This document shows positions 52,277 through 60,648 of a DNA stretch of 64,000 bases, piece by piece (position 1 is the first letter of the stretch; each line of letters opens with the position of its first letter). A program made the position numbers and the translations under genes. The stretch lies in the NCBI RefSeq assembly GCF_006716125.1, contig NZ_VFOM01000001.1:1302001-1366000 (forward strand). Direction: 5' to 3'. The notes under the pieces are model-generated. The model worked only from the letters and a program-made list of their open reading frames with translations. It was not told where the DNA came from and did no database searches. This DNA is from Homoserinimonas aerilata. Its GTDB lineage: Bacteria > Actinomycetota > Actinomycetes > Actinomycetales > Microbacteriaceae.

Positions 52277-53047
52277 TCACTGCGCTGTTGCGTGCGTTTC
52301 GGTGCCGTTGAGCATGGCGACGACCTGCTCATAGTCGCCCCGGGCCTCCGCGTGCCGCAGCACGGCGACACGGTCGACCAGGATCTCGTGCGCATCCGGC
52401 TGCGACTCGATCAGGGAGATGACCTCGGCGATGAACTCGTCGAGTGGCATCGCGTCCTCTCGCTCCTCGTGCCCCGGCATGAGCGGCGTGCGCACGGCCG
52501 GCGGCACGAGTTCCACAACCTTCACCGTCGTGTCGGCCAGTTGCAGGCGGATGCTCTCGCTGAGCATGTGGACGGCCGCCTTGGCAGCGTTGTAGCTGGG
52601 GGTGTGGCGCAGCGGCACGAAGGCGAGCCCGGATGAGACGGTGACGATGGTCGAGTCCGCCTGCTCCTGCAGGTGCTCGACGAATGCGGCGATGAGGCGG
52701 ATCGGGCCGAGCACATTGGTGGCGACGATGGCCTCGGCCGAGTCGAGGAAGCCGGCAGGGGTGTGCCAGTCCTCGGCCCGCATGATGCCGGCCATGGCGA
52801 TGAGGACGTTGAGATCCGGATGCTCGGCGATGACCCTGGCGGACACGGTCGCGATACTCCCCGCGTCGGCCGTGTCGATCTGCACGGTGCGGATGCCCGG
52901 ATGCGCGGCGGCGATCTGATCGAGCAGCCCGGCACGGCGCCCGCCGACGATGACGGTGTTGCCCCTGCCGTGGAGTTCGACGGCGAGCGCGAGGCCGATG
53001 CCGCTGGTCGCTCCGGGAATGAAGATGGTGTTTCCTGTGATGTTCAT
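52277..53047 (-). CDS. Short-chain dehydrogenase/reductase (DltE-like)
   Basis: A 256-residue NAD(P)-dependent oxidoreductase with the cofactor motif GATSGIG (12-18), the MAGI segment in place of NNAG, the catalytic Ser139 and YxxxK (Y152, K156). The sequence is nearest in style to the COG3967 (DltE-like) SDRs. It is divergent from an HTH regulator gene with about 100 nt between the starts, the common arrangement of a regulator and its target. Substrate unknown. Confidence 0.87.
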   Translation of the reverse strand: MNITGNTIFIPGATSGIGLALAVELHGRGNTVIVGGRRAGLLDQIAAAHPGIRTVQIDTADAGSIATVSARVIAEHPDLNVLIAMAGIMRAEDWHTPAGFLDSAEAIVATNVLGPIRLIAAFVEHLQEQADSTIVTVSSGLAFVPLRHTPSYNAAKAAVHMLSESIRLQLADTTVKVVELVPPAVRTPLMPGHEEREDAMPLDEFIAEVISLIESQPDAHEILVDRVAVLRHAEARGDYEQVVAMLNGTETHATAQ

Positions 53048-53148
53048 GCCGTCAGCCTCGGCGCTGTGGCAGAGGCGTGGCAGAGTCCGCTCATCGTGGG
53101 ATCGGCGATCCCTCCCTGCCGCCGCGCAACGGGAGGATGATGGAGGGC

Positions 53149-53988
53149 ATGGATCGCAACGCCGTCGCCGACTTCCTGCGCAGCCGCAGGGAGTCCCTCC
53201 AGCCCGCAGATGTGGGGCTCGCGCCGGGCGTGCGCCGGCGGGCCCCCGGGCTGCGCCGCGAAGAGGTCGCCCAGTTGGCGGCCATGTCGACCGACTACCT
53301 GACGCGACTGGAGCAGAGGCGCGGCCCGCAGCCGAGCGTGCAGATGCTGTCGGCACTGACCAGGGCCCTGCGGCTGAGTCTCGACGAGCGCGACTACCTG
53401 TTTCGGGTGGCCGGCCACAACCCGCCCGACCGCGCAACCGCATCCGATCATGTCTCGCCCGTTCTGCTTCGCGTACTGGACCGCCTCGACGACACGCCCG
53501 CCATGGTGCTGTCGAATGTGGGCGAGACGCTCGTGCAGAACCGCCTGGCGGTGGCGCTGCTCGGCGAGCAGACCGCCTACTCGGGCCTGGAGCGGAGCAA
53601 GGCGTACCGCTGGTTCGCGCATCCGGAGTCGGAGCGCGCCGTGTACCCGGAGGACGACCGCGAACGGCAGTCGCACATGCAGGTCGCCTCGCTGCGCGTC
53701 GCCTACGGAATGATGGGCTCCCGGTCACGCGCCGGCGAGCTCGTCGATGCCCTGCTGGGGTTCAGCGACGAGTTTGCGCGGCTGTGGGAGTTGCACGAGG
53801 TTGCGGAGCGCTTCACTGACCACAAGACGATCATCCATCCCGAACTCGGCCCGATCGAGCTGGACTGTCAGGTGCTGTTCACCGAGGACCAGTCGCAGTT
53901 GCTGCTCATCCTCACCGCGTCGCCGCACTCCGTCGATGCCGAGAAGCTGGCCCTGCTCGGAGTCTTGGGCACACAGACCTTCGCCTGA
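53149..53988 (+). CDS. XRE-family HTH regulator with MmyB-like ligand-binding domain
   Basis: The 279-residue protein has an N-terminal helix-turn-helix (RRRAPGLRREEVAQLAAMS, then DYLTRLEQRRGPQPS), followed by an MmyB-type PAS-like domain starting after the Pro/Asp linker, ending in SPHSVDAEKLALLG. MmyB-like regulators often control the divergent SDR gene, here at 52277-53047. Starts at 53137, 53140 and 53149 are in frame; 53149 was taken as giving the family N-terminus. Ligand unknown. Confidence 0.88.
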   Translation: MDRNAVADFLRSRRESLQPADVGLAPGVRRRAPGLRREEVAQLAAMSTDYLTRLEQRRGPQPSVQMLSALTRALRLSLDERDYLFRVAGHNPPDRATASDHVSPVLLRVLDRLDDTPAMVLSNVGETLVQNRLAVALLGEQTAYSGLERSKAYRWFAHPESERAVYPEDDRERQSHMQVASLRVAYGMMGSRSRAGELVDALLGFSDEFARLWELHEVAERFTDHKTIIHPELGPIELDCQVLFTEDQSQLLLILTASPHSVDAEKLALLGVLGTQTFA

Positions 53989-54003
53989 GTCTCAGACGCG
54001 CGG

Positions 54004-54465
54004 CTACTGCGCCTCCGCCGCCTTCTTGATGGCCGCGATGGTGTCGTGGATGCCGCTGCGGGCCGTCTCGGCACGCTGCTCGACCTCCTCCTCGAACTGC
54101 TCCCCGAACTTGTCGCGGAAGAAGACCTCGCCCGCGGGCAGGATCTCCCATGACTCCGTCATCCGGGTTCCGCCCTCGGTCGGCTCGAAGGTGTAGCCCC
54201 AGCGCACCCTGTCTCCCCCGACGATGAACGCGAACTCGCGCCCCGGCTCATCCGCCACCACCTGCGAGCGGGTCTCCCAGGTCCTGCCGGGGACCTCGTT
54301 GCGGCCGGTGAACCAGGCGCCGACACCACGGCTGTCGTCGTCCCACCAGCCCCCTGTGTTGACCGGGCTCCATTCGCCCATGCGCGTCACATCCGAGACG
54401 AGGGCGTACAGCTCCTCCGGCTCGCGAGACACGACGATCGATTCAGAATGCTTCCATCTGCTCAT
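54004..54465 (-). CDS. SRPBCC-family (polyketide cyclase/START-like) protein
   Basis: A 153-residue protein of the helix-grip fold: the ESIVVSREPEELYALVSDVTRMGEWSP start, a GxGxWFTGRN strand and the C-terminal long helix are typical of the PYR/PYL-SRPBCC superfamily, which forms a hydrophobic ligand pocket. No ligand or partner can be inferred. It is convergent with the HTH regulator gene. Confidence 0.85.
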   Translation of the reverse strand: MSRWKHSESIVVSREPEELYALVSDVTRMGEWSPVNTGGWWDDDSRGVGAWFTGRNEVPGRTWETRSQVVADEPGREFAFIVGGDRVRWGYTFEPTEGGTRMTESWEILPAGEVFFRDKFGEQFEEEVEQRAETARSGIHDTIAAIKKAAEAQ

Positions 54466-54529
54466 GTTCGGAGTCTAACCACGGACACCGCCATCACACG
54501 GAGCGGCCGGGCATGGTGAACTGGAGGCG

Positions 54530-56071
54530 ATGGATACCTCAGACAGCACCCGTATGGCCACAGCAGCGCCCACCGCAGCGCTCGCACGGCGAATCCCCGA
54601 GAGCACGCCAGAGAGGGCCGACGGTGCCTTCCGGGTCGACCTTGAGCGCATCCGCTTCTCCCCCTACTTCTCGAGGCTCTCCGCCGTCACCCAGGTGATC
54701 CCGCAGGCGGGATCCGGCACTGTCATCCACAATCGCCTTACCCATTCGCTGAAGGTCACCGCCGTCGCCCGCTCGATCGCCGTCGCCCTTCGCGACAGCG
54801 ACGACGACACGAAGCGCATCATCACCGAATTGGGTGGATGCGATCACGTTGTCGCGCAGGCGGCATCCGCAGCACACGATCTCGGGCATCCCCCTTTCGG
54901 GCACCTCGGCGAGCAGGTGCTCGACCGCCTCGCGCGTGAACGTCTGGGCCTGGCCGACGGGTTCGAGGGCAACGCGCAGACGTTTCGCATCCTCACGACG
55001 CTCGACAACAGCGAGGTCTCGGAGCACGGTCTCAACCTGACGGCGGCCGTGCGGGCCGCCGTGCTCAAATATCCGTGGGCCCGCGACGAGTGGCGCGACG
55101 AGGCAGATGTGCCGGCCGACCGCCTGCCCCGTGGCGTCGGTATCGACCGCGCGAATGGCGCCCTCAAATATTCGGCGTATCTTCTCAACGCCGCCGAGAT
55201 GGCGGAGGTTCGCAGCGCCTACCCGCGCATCGGCGCGAACCAGCAGACGATCGAGTGCTCCGTCATGGATGTGGCCGACGACATCGCGTACTCGGTGCAC
55301 GATCTGGATGACTTCTACCGGGCGGGCGTGCTGCAGCACACGACCGTCGCCGCGGAGCTCGAAACGTGGCTCACACGGCAGCGAGAGCTGGCCGAGCTCG
55401 ACCAGGCGACGCTGCTCGCCACCCTTCGCACGCCCGGCCATTCCCTCGAGTGGGCGTGGCGCCGCACCGCGCAGAAGGACGGCTGGATCACGGACGAAGG
55501 AGAATTCCGTGACGCGGTCATCCGTGTGCGCGACGGGCTGGTCGAGGGCCTGCTGGCGGTTCCCTTCGACGGTGGCGTCGCCGCAGAACGCAGGGTCGCC
55601 GCATTCACCCGGCACTGGATCGACCGCCTCAAAGCATCGATCGCGGTCGAACGGGAGCCGGATGTGCGCAGCAGCCATGTGCGCCTCACCCAGGACGCCT
55701 GGCACGACGTGGTGGTGCTTAAGTTCGTGCACACGCGCTTCGTGCTGGACCGTCCCGATCTCACCATCTACCAGCGCGGCCAGGCGCGCGTGCTCGAGTC
55801 GCTCGTCGAGGGCTTCCACGCCTGGCTGACTGACCCAGACGACGTGGCCCGGGCACCCCGGCGCCTGCTCGACTCAGTGGAGTCGACGATCGAGTCATAC
55901 TCCGAGCTGCAGCGCAGCGGAACCCACATCGGCGGCGACGTCGTGCGCCTGGGCCGGGCGCGCGCCGTCATCGACTACATCGCATCCTTCACCGACGCGC
56001 AGGCAATGTCGGCCGCAGCGCTGCTCGGCGGAACATCCGACCGCCTGTGGGACGACGGCCGGAGCCTGTAG
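54530..56071 (+). CDS. dgt: Deoxyguanosinetriphosphate triphosphohydrolase (dGTPase), HD family
   Basis: Cleaves dGTP (or other dNTPs) to nucleoside and triphosphate. The 513-residue protein has the HD metal site (H72 in NRLTHS, H116-D117 in AHDLGHPPFGH) and the downstream ADDIAYSVHDLDD, all in the dGTPase order. GGAGG precedes ATG 54530 closely; ATG 54554 is also possible. A strong hairpin follows the gene. In some actinobacteria this gene is next to dnaG or other replication genes; here it stands alone. Confidence 0.93.
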   Translation: MDTSDSTRMATAAPTAALARRIPESTPERADGAFRVDLERIRFSPYFSRLSAVTQVIPQAGSGTVIHNRLTHSLKVTAVARSIAVALRDSDDDTKRIITELGGCDHVVAQAASAAHDLGHPPFGHLGEQVLDRLARERLGLADGFEGNAQTFRILTTLDNSEVSEHGLNLTAAVRAAVLKYPWARDEWRDEADVPADRLPRGVGIDRANGALKYSAYLLNAAEMAEVRSAYPRIGANQQTIECSVMDVADDIAYSVHDLDDFYRAGVLQHTTVAAELETWLTRQRELAELDQATLLATLRTPGHSLEWAWRRTAQKDGWITDEGEFRDAVIRVRDGLVEGLLAVPFDGGVAAERRVAAFTRHWIDRLKASIAVEREPDVRSSHVRLTQDAWHDVVVLKFVHTRFVLDRPDLTIYQRGQARVLESLVEGFHAWLTDPDDVARAPRRLLDSVESTIESYSELQRSGTHIGGDVVRLGRARAVIDYIASFTDAQAMSAAALLGGTSDRLWDDGRSL

Positions 56072-56113
56072 CCGCGCTCGGTCGCACCCCGGCGGCAGAC
56101 TCGCCTCGGACGA

Positions 56114-56145
56114 CGGATGCCCCGGCCAGGTGACCGGGGCATCCG
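56114..56145. terminator. Perfect 12-bp hairpin between dgt and the oxygenase-like gene
   Basis: CGGATGCCCCGG (56114-56125) pairs perfectly with CCGGGGCATCCG (56134-56145) around an 8-nt loop, in the gap of two convergent genes. A run of T is absent; it likely works as a bidirectional terminator. Confidence 0.75.
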
Positions 56146-56180
56146 CTGCTTGACTAGATGAACTGTGACGAGATTGAGGC

Positions 56181-56954
56181 CTATGCCTCGCTCATCGCCG
56201 TCTTCTCCGCCTGGCCCTTGGCCGCGTAGAAGGCGGCGCGGGCTGCAAGGCGGCGAGTCTGCTCGGCCTGGCCGGCGTCGAGCACTTCCTGCGGCACCTC
56301 GACGTTGGGCACGCGGCTCTTGCCGTTGTACTTGGCGATGTAGGCGTCGAGCTCAGGGCCAGACTCCCACGAGGTGATCAGGCAGTAGCGCGGGTTCTCG
56401 CTGTTGAGCGTCGTCGCGTGCCAGAGGCGCTGCGTGTCGACGATCAGCTGGGCGCCGGCAGGCAGCGCGATGCGGTACTCGACGCTCGGGTCGGTGCGGT
56501 TGTCGCGCAGAACGAAGTAGCTGGTCTCGTCGTTGGTGAGGTTGAAGAAACCGCGAACGATCCAGCCTGTGCCGTCGGGGTTGAGACGGTTGTTGTCATC
56601 CTGGTGCAGGTTGTAGAGGCAGTCGGCGTAGTCATTCGGCATAAGCTCGATGACGCGGCAGCGGCCCACATTGGCACCGGGCTCCTTGGCCCGCGCGGTG
56701 AGGGTCGGGGCGATCGCCATCTGCGAGTCGATCCAGATGCCGTCCTTGTCGGTGCGCGGCGGCTGGTGATTCCAGAAGCCGTTCACCTCGATCTCACCCT
56801 TCGCACTCGTGATGGGCGCGAAGCGGGTCTCCCCTGATGACTTCCAGTCGACATAGTCGAGGTCGAGCCATTCCTTCGGATCGATCTCCTTGTCGTAGCG
56901 GTCCAGAACCACATAGCCGGTCTCTTCGAGAGCAGCAGATTTGATGTAACCCAT
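56181..56954 (-). CDS. Putative Fe(II)/2-oxoglutarate-type oxygenase-like protein
   Basis: No family name is assigned with confidence. The 257-residue protein has the spacing of a double-stranded beta-helix Fe(II)/2-oxoglutarate oxygenase: HxD (H117, D119 in NLHQDD), a distal His (H179 in RLWHAT) 60 residues later, and Arg189 ten residues after it, as the 2-oxoglutarate-binding Arg would be. The C-terminus is an Ala/Lys-rich helix. Start ATG 56954. An iron-box-like sequence lies upstream. The gene is divergent from the DUF262 gene. Whether it acts on DNA, a metabolite or a siderophore is unknown. Confidence 0.55.
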   Translation of the reverse strand: MGYIKSAALEETGYVVLDRYDKEIDPKEWLDLDYVDWKSSGETRFAPITSAKGEIEVNGFWNHQPPRTDKDGIWIDSQMAIAPTLTARAKEPGANVGRCRVIELMPNDYADCLYNLHQDDNNRLNPDGTGWIVRGFFNLTNDETSYFVLRDNRTDPSVEYRIALPAGAQLIVDTQRLWHATTLNSENPRYCLITSWESGPELDAYIAKYNGKSRVPNVEVPQEVLDAGQAEQTRRLAARAAFYAAKGQAEKTAMSEA

Positions 56955-57005
56955 GAGGTGGATTATTCCCTTCGTATCGGGCCAGCACGTTTTAACAGGC
57001 CCTAC

Positions 57006-57024
57006 TAAGGGGAGCCTAACATCG
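57006..57024. promoter_or_regulatory. Iron-box-like sequence (DtxR/IdeR-type operator candidate)
   Basis: Read on the minus strand, CGATGTTAGGCTCCCCTTA matches 14 of 19 positions of the actinobacterial DtxR/DmdR/IdeR operator TTAGGTTAGGCTCACCTAA, including the contiguous GTTAGGCTC core. It lies 52 nt upstream of the oxygenase-like gene and 51 nt upstream of the DUF262 gene. TTAAAA about 18 nt downstream of TTAGGC could be the -10 for the oxygenase. Iron control is inferred from match and location. Confidence 0.5.
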
Positions 57025-57074
57025 GCCGTCTGCATAAACTGGGAACGCCGGGCAACAAGGAGAGAAACATACAT

Positions 57075-59087
57075 ATGGACAACGCCACGAACGTCGACGC
57101 GACCGCTGTCAACACGATTCGCTGGCTCTCCGCCCCCGAAACCACCATCGTCGTGCCCGTCTACCAGCGCCAGTACCGCTGGGACATCGGCGGATGCGAA
57201 CAGCTGCTCGCGGACATCCGTGCGGCCGCAGATGGTTCGGCCGGACACACCCACTTCCTGGGTTCCATCCTCTCGACAAGCAACAGCGGTGATGACCGAT
57301 CCGACGAGCTGATCCTGATCGATGGCCAGCAACGCATCACCACGATCATGCTGCTCGTGGCGGCGCTCCGGCACACGGTCGAAGAGGCCGACCCGCAGCT
57401 GGCCGATGAGTTCTCTCGGGTGCTGGTGAGCGCATCCGAGCCCTCGCGCACAAAACTGCGCCCGCACCGCGAGTGGGCGCAGGTGTTTGAGAGCGTGATT
57501 CTTGAAAGCAGGAACGCGGGCCAGCCCCTGCGGGAGTCTCGCTTCGACGACAACTACGCGTTCTTCAGGAGCCAGATCCCCCTCGACGAGGTCCCCCGCA
57601 TCTGGCGCGGCCTGGGGCGCCTCGAACATGTGTCGATCACGCTCGGTGCCGAAGCGAACGCCCAGCAGACCTTCGAGAGCCTCAATTCGACCGGCCAACC
57701 GCTGCGCGACCACGAGCTGATTCACAACTACGTGCTCATGGGTTTGACGCATGCGGAGCAGAGCGAGATCGAGGATGAGTTCTGGTTGCCGATCGAACGC
57801 AACACCGGCGAGACGATCGGCGCATTCTGGCGGCATTACATGGTCATGACGACCGGGCGCGAGATCGATGTCGCCGACGGGCGCGGCGTCTACGACACGT
57901 TCCGCCACCGCTTTCCGCGCCTCGATGTCGCGCTGCTTCGGGAGCACGCCGCCGAATGGCGCGAATTCTCCGAGGTGTACCGCACCCTCCTTGAACCGAA
58001 CCTCGAGCCGGATGCCGAGATCGCGCGCGAGCTTGACGGCATCAATGTCTTCGGCAGAGGGATATACCCGCTGGTCATGCGGGGCTACCACGACTACACC
58101 CAGGGCGCGACCGAGCGGCACACTCTGCTGGCGGGCCTGCGCAGCATCCAGTCCCTTCTGCTTCGGCGCACCGTGGTGGGTCTGCCCATCGACCGCATCG
58201 TCGCTCGCCTCTGTCGCGCGCGTACGCTCGGGCGCGAGCAGCTCGCGACCGCGATCGCCCGCATCACGCCGTCGGATGACCGGGTGCGGGTCGCGCTCAA
58301 ATACGGTGCGCTCCCCCACCCCGGCTACGTTCTGGGTCGTCTCGCAGGGGTCGACGACGTCGACACGTTCGACGTCGACCATATCCTTCCGCTCGCGCCC
58401 GGGGCGGCATGGACGGGAGATGGCGAACGCGAGTGGGCAGACTTCAGCGAGGACGAGCAGAACAGCCACCGCGCTCTCGCCGGCACGCTGGGCAACCTGG
58501 TACTTCTCGAGCAGAACCTGGCCGAGAGCGCATTCGACGCCTCGTTCGCGGTCAAGCGCGACACCGCATATGCGCGCAGCGGAATAGACCTGACGCGCGA
58601 GCTCGCCGACACCGAAGCGTGGTCCACCGTGAGCATCTCTGCGCGCACCGACCTCCTCACCGCCCAGTTTCTGCGCGTGTGGGCACGCGACACCGCCGCC
58701 GACATCGACGACGACGGCCTCACCCCCATTCTCGACGCCAAGCGCAGACGCGGCTGGCCCCGCGGGTGGGAGCGCGAGTTCGACTACGTCGAGTACCGCG
58801 GTGAGCACTGGGAGGTCAAAGATGTTCGCCACCTCTTCAACCGCATCTTCAAGCGGCTGTGGGCGGACGGCCGCATTCACGTAGAAACGTTCAGCTCCCG
58901 CAATGGCGGACCCATCTTCGAAGCCCACTCGTGGAACGGCCACTGGGACTCCCTCGACGAGGAGCACTTCCTCTACATGGGCTGGGACTCGCGCTACATG
59001 CTCGCCGCAGTGCAGGGGCTGCTCGAGGAGGCCGGAATCGCATCCGAGGTCTTCGTCAAGTATTCCTACATCGGCGACGTCATGTGA
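57075..59087 (+). CDS. DUF262-DUF1524 (GmrSD-like) nuclease-type protein
   Basis: A 670-residue single-chain protein of the GmrS-GmrD class. The N-terminal DUF262 domain has a ParB-like QRQYRW (31-36) and DGQQRITT (83-90); the DUF1524 domain has the HNH-type DVDHILPL (433-440, His436) and the downstream GNLVLLEQNLAES (about 475-490). A 90-residue C-terminal domain of unknown fold follows (YVEYRGEHWEVKDVRHLFNR onward). Family members cleave modified (glucosylated or otherwise altered) phage DNA, type IV restriction. AAGGAGAG precedes ATG 57075. No modification or other defence gene is adjacent, so it is likely solitary. Confidence 0.85.
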   Translation: MDNATNVDATAVNTIRWLSAPETTIVVPVYQRQYRWDIGGCEQLLADIRAAADGSAGHTHFLGSILSTSNSGDDRSDELILIDGQQRITTIMLLVAALRHTVEEADPQLADEFSRVLVSASEPSRTKLRPHREWAQVFESVILESRNAGQPLRESRFDDNYAFFRSQIPLDEVPRIWRGLGRLEHVSITLGAEANAQQTFESLNSTGQPLRDHELIHNYVLMGLTHAEQSEIEDEFWLPIERNTGETIGAFWRHYMVMTTGREIDVADGRGVYDTFRHRFPRLDVALLREHAAEWREFSEVYRTLLEPNLEPDAEIARELDGINVFGRGIYPLVMRGYHDYTQGATERHTLLAGLRSIQSLLLRRTVVGLPIDRIVARLCRARTLGREQLATAIARITPSDDRVRVALKYGALPHPGYVLGRLAGVDDVDTFDVDHILPLAPGAAWTGDGEREWADFSEDEQNSHRALAGTLGNLVLLEQNLAESAFDASFAVKRDTAYARSGIDLTRELADTEAWSTVSISARTDLLTAQFLRVWARDTAADIDDDGLTPILDAKRRRGWPRGWEREFDYVEYRGEHWEVKDVRHLFNRIFKRLWADGRIHVETFSSRNGGPIFEAHSWNGHWDSLDEEHFLYMGWDSRYMLAAVQGLLEEAGIASEVFVKYSYIGDVM

Positions 59088-59107
59088 GGCACGAAGTGAC
59101 GGCGGGC

Positions 59108-60550
59108 CTAACGGGTGGTGCGCGTTCTCCGCAACGCGAGGATCGCCGATCGGTCGATGCCGAAGGCGCGTCGGGTGACGAAGCCGCCGATGGTGGTTCC
59201 TGCCGCTAGCCCGAGACCCGTCGCGAGTGCCACAACCATTGCGGGCAGCGCCTCCACCACCCCGAACTCGGAGTCCATGAAACCGTAGAGCGAGCGATAC
59301 ACGGCAAGGCCCGGGATGAGCGCGATGATGCCGGCCATGTTCATGGCCTCCTCCGGCACCTTGAGCCAGCGATAGGTGAGATAGCCGATGATGCCGGCCA
59401 CCACACCGGCGAGCGCGGGTGCGATCCCCGGCTGATGCACCAATGGCAGGATCACGGAGTAGACGGCGAACACCAGGCTGGCAGCGACTGCCATGAGTGG
59501 CACCAGTCGCAGCTTCACGTAGCAGGTCAGTGCGAAGCCGATACCGATGAGGGCCGACCCCACCATGCCGGGGACGAGGCTTATGCCGTCGCCGAGCGCC
59601 GTGGCGACGGTGATGGGCACGCCCATGCGCAGGGCAGCGCCCAGCACGAGCGAGATTCCGATGGCGAGCCCGAGGGTGAGCATGACGACTTCCATGCCTC
59701 GTGCTGTCGCTGTGACGTAGTAGCCGTCGATCGCATCCCTGGCTGCGGTGGTGAGTCCGACCCCCGAGAGAAGCATGACGATACCCGAAATGACGATGAC
59801 TGTCGGGTGATTCGACCCGGGTAGATCGATATTCACGGAGCGTAGCCAGAAGATGACGACGGCGATCGCTGTCGTGACCGCGGCGGCAGCCATCTGGGCG
59901 AAGAATGCGGGGACCGTCCACTTGCCGAGCTTGCGTGTGATGAGGTCGGAGATGACCGCGGTGAGGGCGGCGACCAGCACAAGAACGAAGCTCACGTTGA
60001 AGAGCACGACGACGCCGCCCGCAAGGATGGCTTTGCCCGTCGTGACAACCCACCGCCGATACGGGTGCGGGCTGGTGAGGATCGTGCCGAGTTGCTCCCG
60101 CGCCTCGTTCACATCGATGGGGCCGTCGGCGCCTGTGATCGTGTCGATGAGCCAGTAGACACTCTGGAGGCGTGTGTAGTCGGTGGTGCGCACGCGCACT
60201 ATGCGCATCACCGACATGGGATCTTCGTTGATTCCGCGGTGAACTGACACGGTGATCGAGGTGAACGTGATGTCGACGTGCATTCCGCTGATGCCGTACG
60301 CGAGGCTGATGCGCAGCACTGTGGCGACGACGTCGGCTGCGGATGCGCCGGTGGCCAGCATGGCTTCTCCTGCGCGCAGGCAGAGGTCGATGACGGCACG
60401 CGAGTGCTTCTGTGAGAACTGTTCGTCGCCTCCGGGGAGGGAGAGGATCTGGGTGGGCACCCCGATTCCCCGAATCGCCCCACCTGCGACTGCGGCGATG
60501 TAGCGGCCCAGCCTCTGCGAGAGTGTGCCCTGCCTGCGATCGTCTTTCAC
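59108..60550 (-). CDS. thrE: Threonine/serine exporter (ThrE family)
   Basis: Exports threonine and serine. The 480-residue protein has a soluble N-terminal domain (about 1-180), carrying the DLCLRAGEAMLATGASAADV region and the DITFTSITVSVHRG strand, then about ten membrane segments, consistent with Corynebacterium ThrE. GTG 60550 is the start; no ribosome site is evident. It is convergent with the DUF262 gene and downstream of copZ-copA with a 98-nt gap. Confidence 0.88.
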   Translation of the reverse strand: MKDDRRQGTLSQRLGRYIAAVAGGAIRGIGVPTQILSLPGGDEQFSQKHSRAVIDLCLRAGEAMLATGASAADVVATVLRISLAYGISGMHVDITFTSITVSVHRGINEDPMSVMRIVRVRTTDYTRLQSVYWLIDTITGADGPIDVNEAREQLGTILTSPHPYRRWVVTTGKAILAGGVVVLFNVSFVLVLVAALTAVISDLITRKLGKWTVPAFFAQMAAAAVTTAIAVVIFWLRSVNIDLPGSNHPTVIVISGIVMLLSGVGLTTAARDAIDGYYVTATARGMEVVMLTLGLAIGISLVLGAALRMGVPITVATALGDGISLVPGMVGSALIGIGFALTCYVKLRLVPLMAVAASLVFAVYSVILPLVHQPGIAPALAGVVAGIIGYLTYRWLKVPEEAMNMAGIIALIPGLAVYRSLYGFMDSEFGVVEALPAMVVALATGLGLAAGTTIGGFVTRRAFGIDRSAILALRRTRTTR

Positions 60551-60648
60551 AGGTCAAGGCTACGGGCACTGCGCCAACTATGGGCACGTTCCGGCCCCTG
60601 CAGCACCATGCCAGAGCGTGGGACGGAAACCCAGCGCTTCTGCTTGAG

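Noticed and set aside
56181..60587. 1468-codon minus-strand frame
   Set aside because: Only the last part is a protein-like sequence (the oxygenase); the rest is antisense to the DUF262 gene and a shifted frame of thrE.
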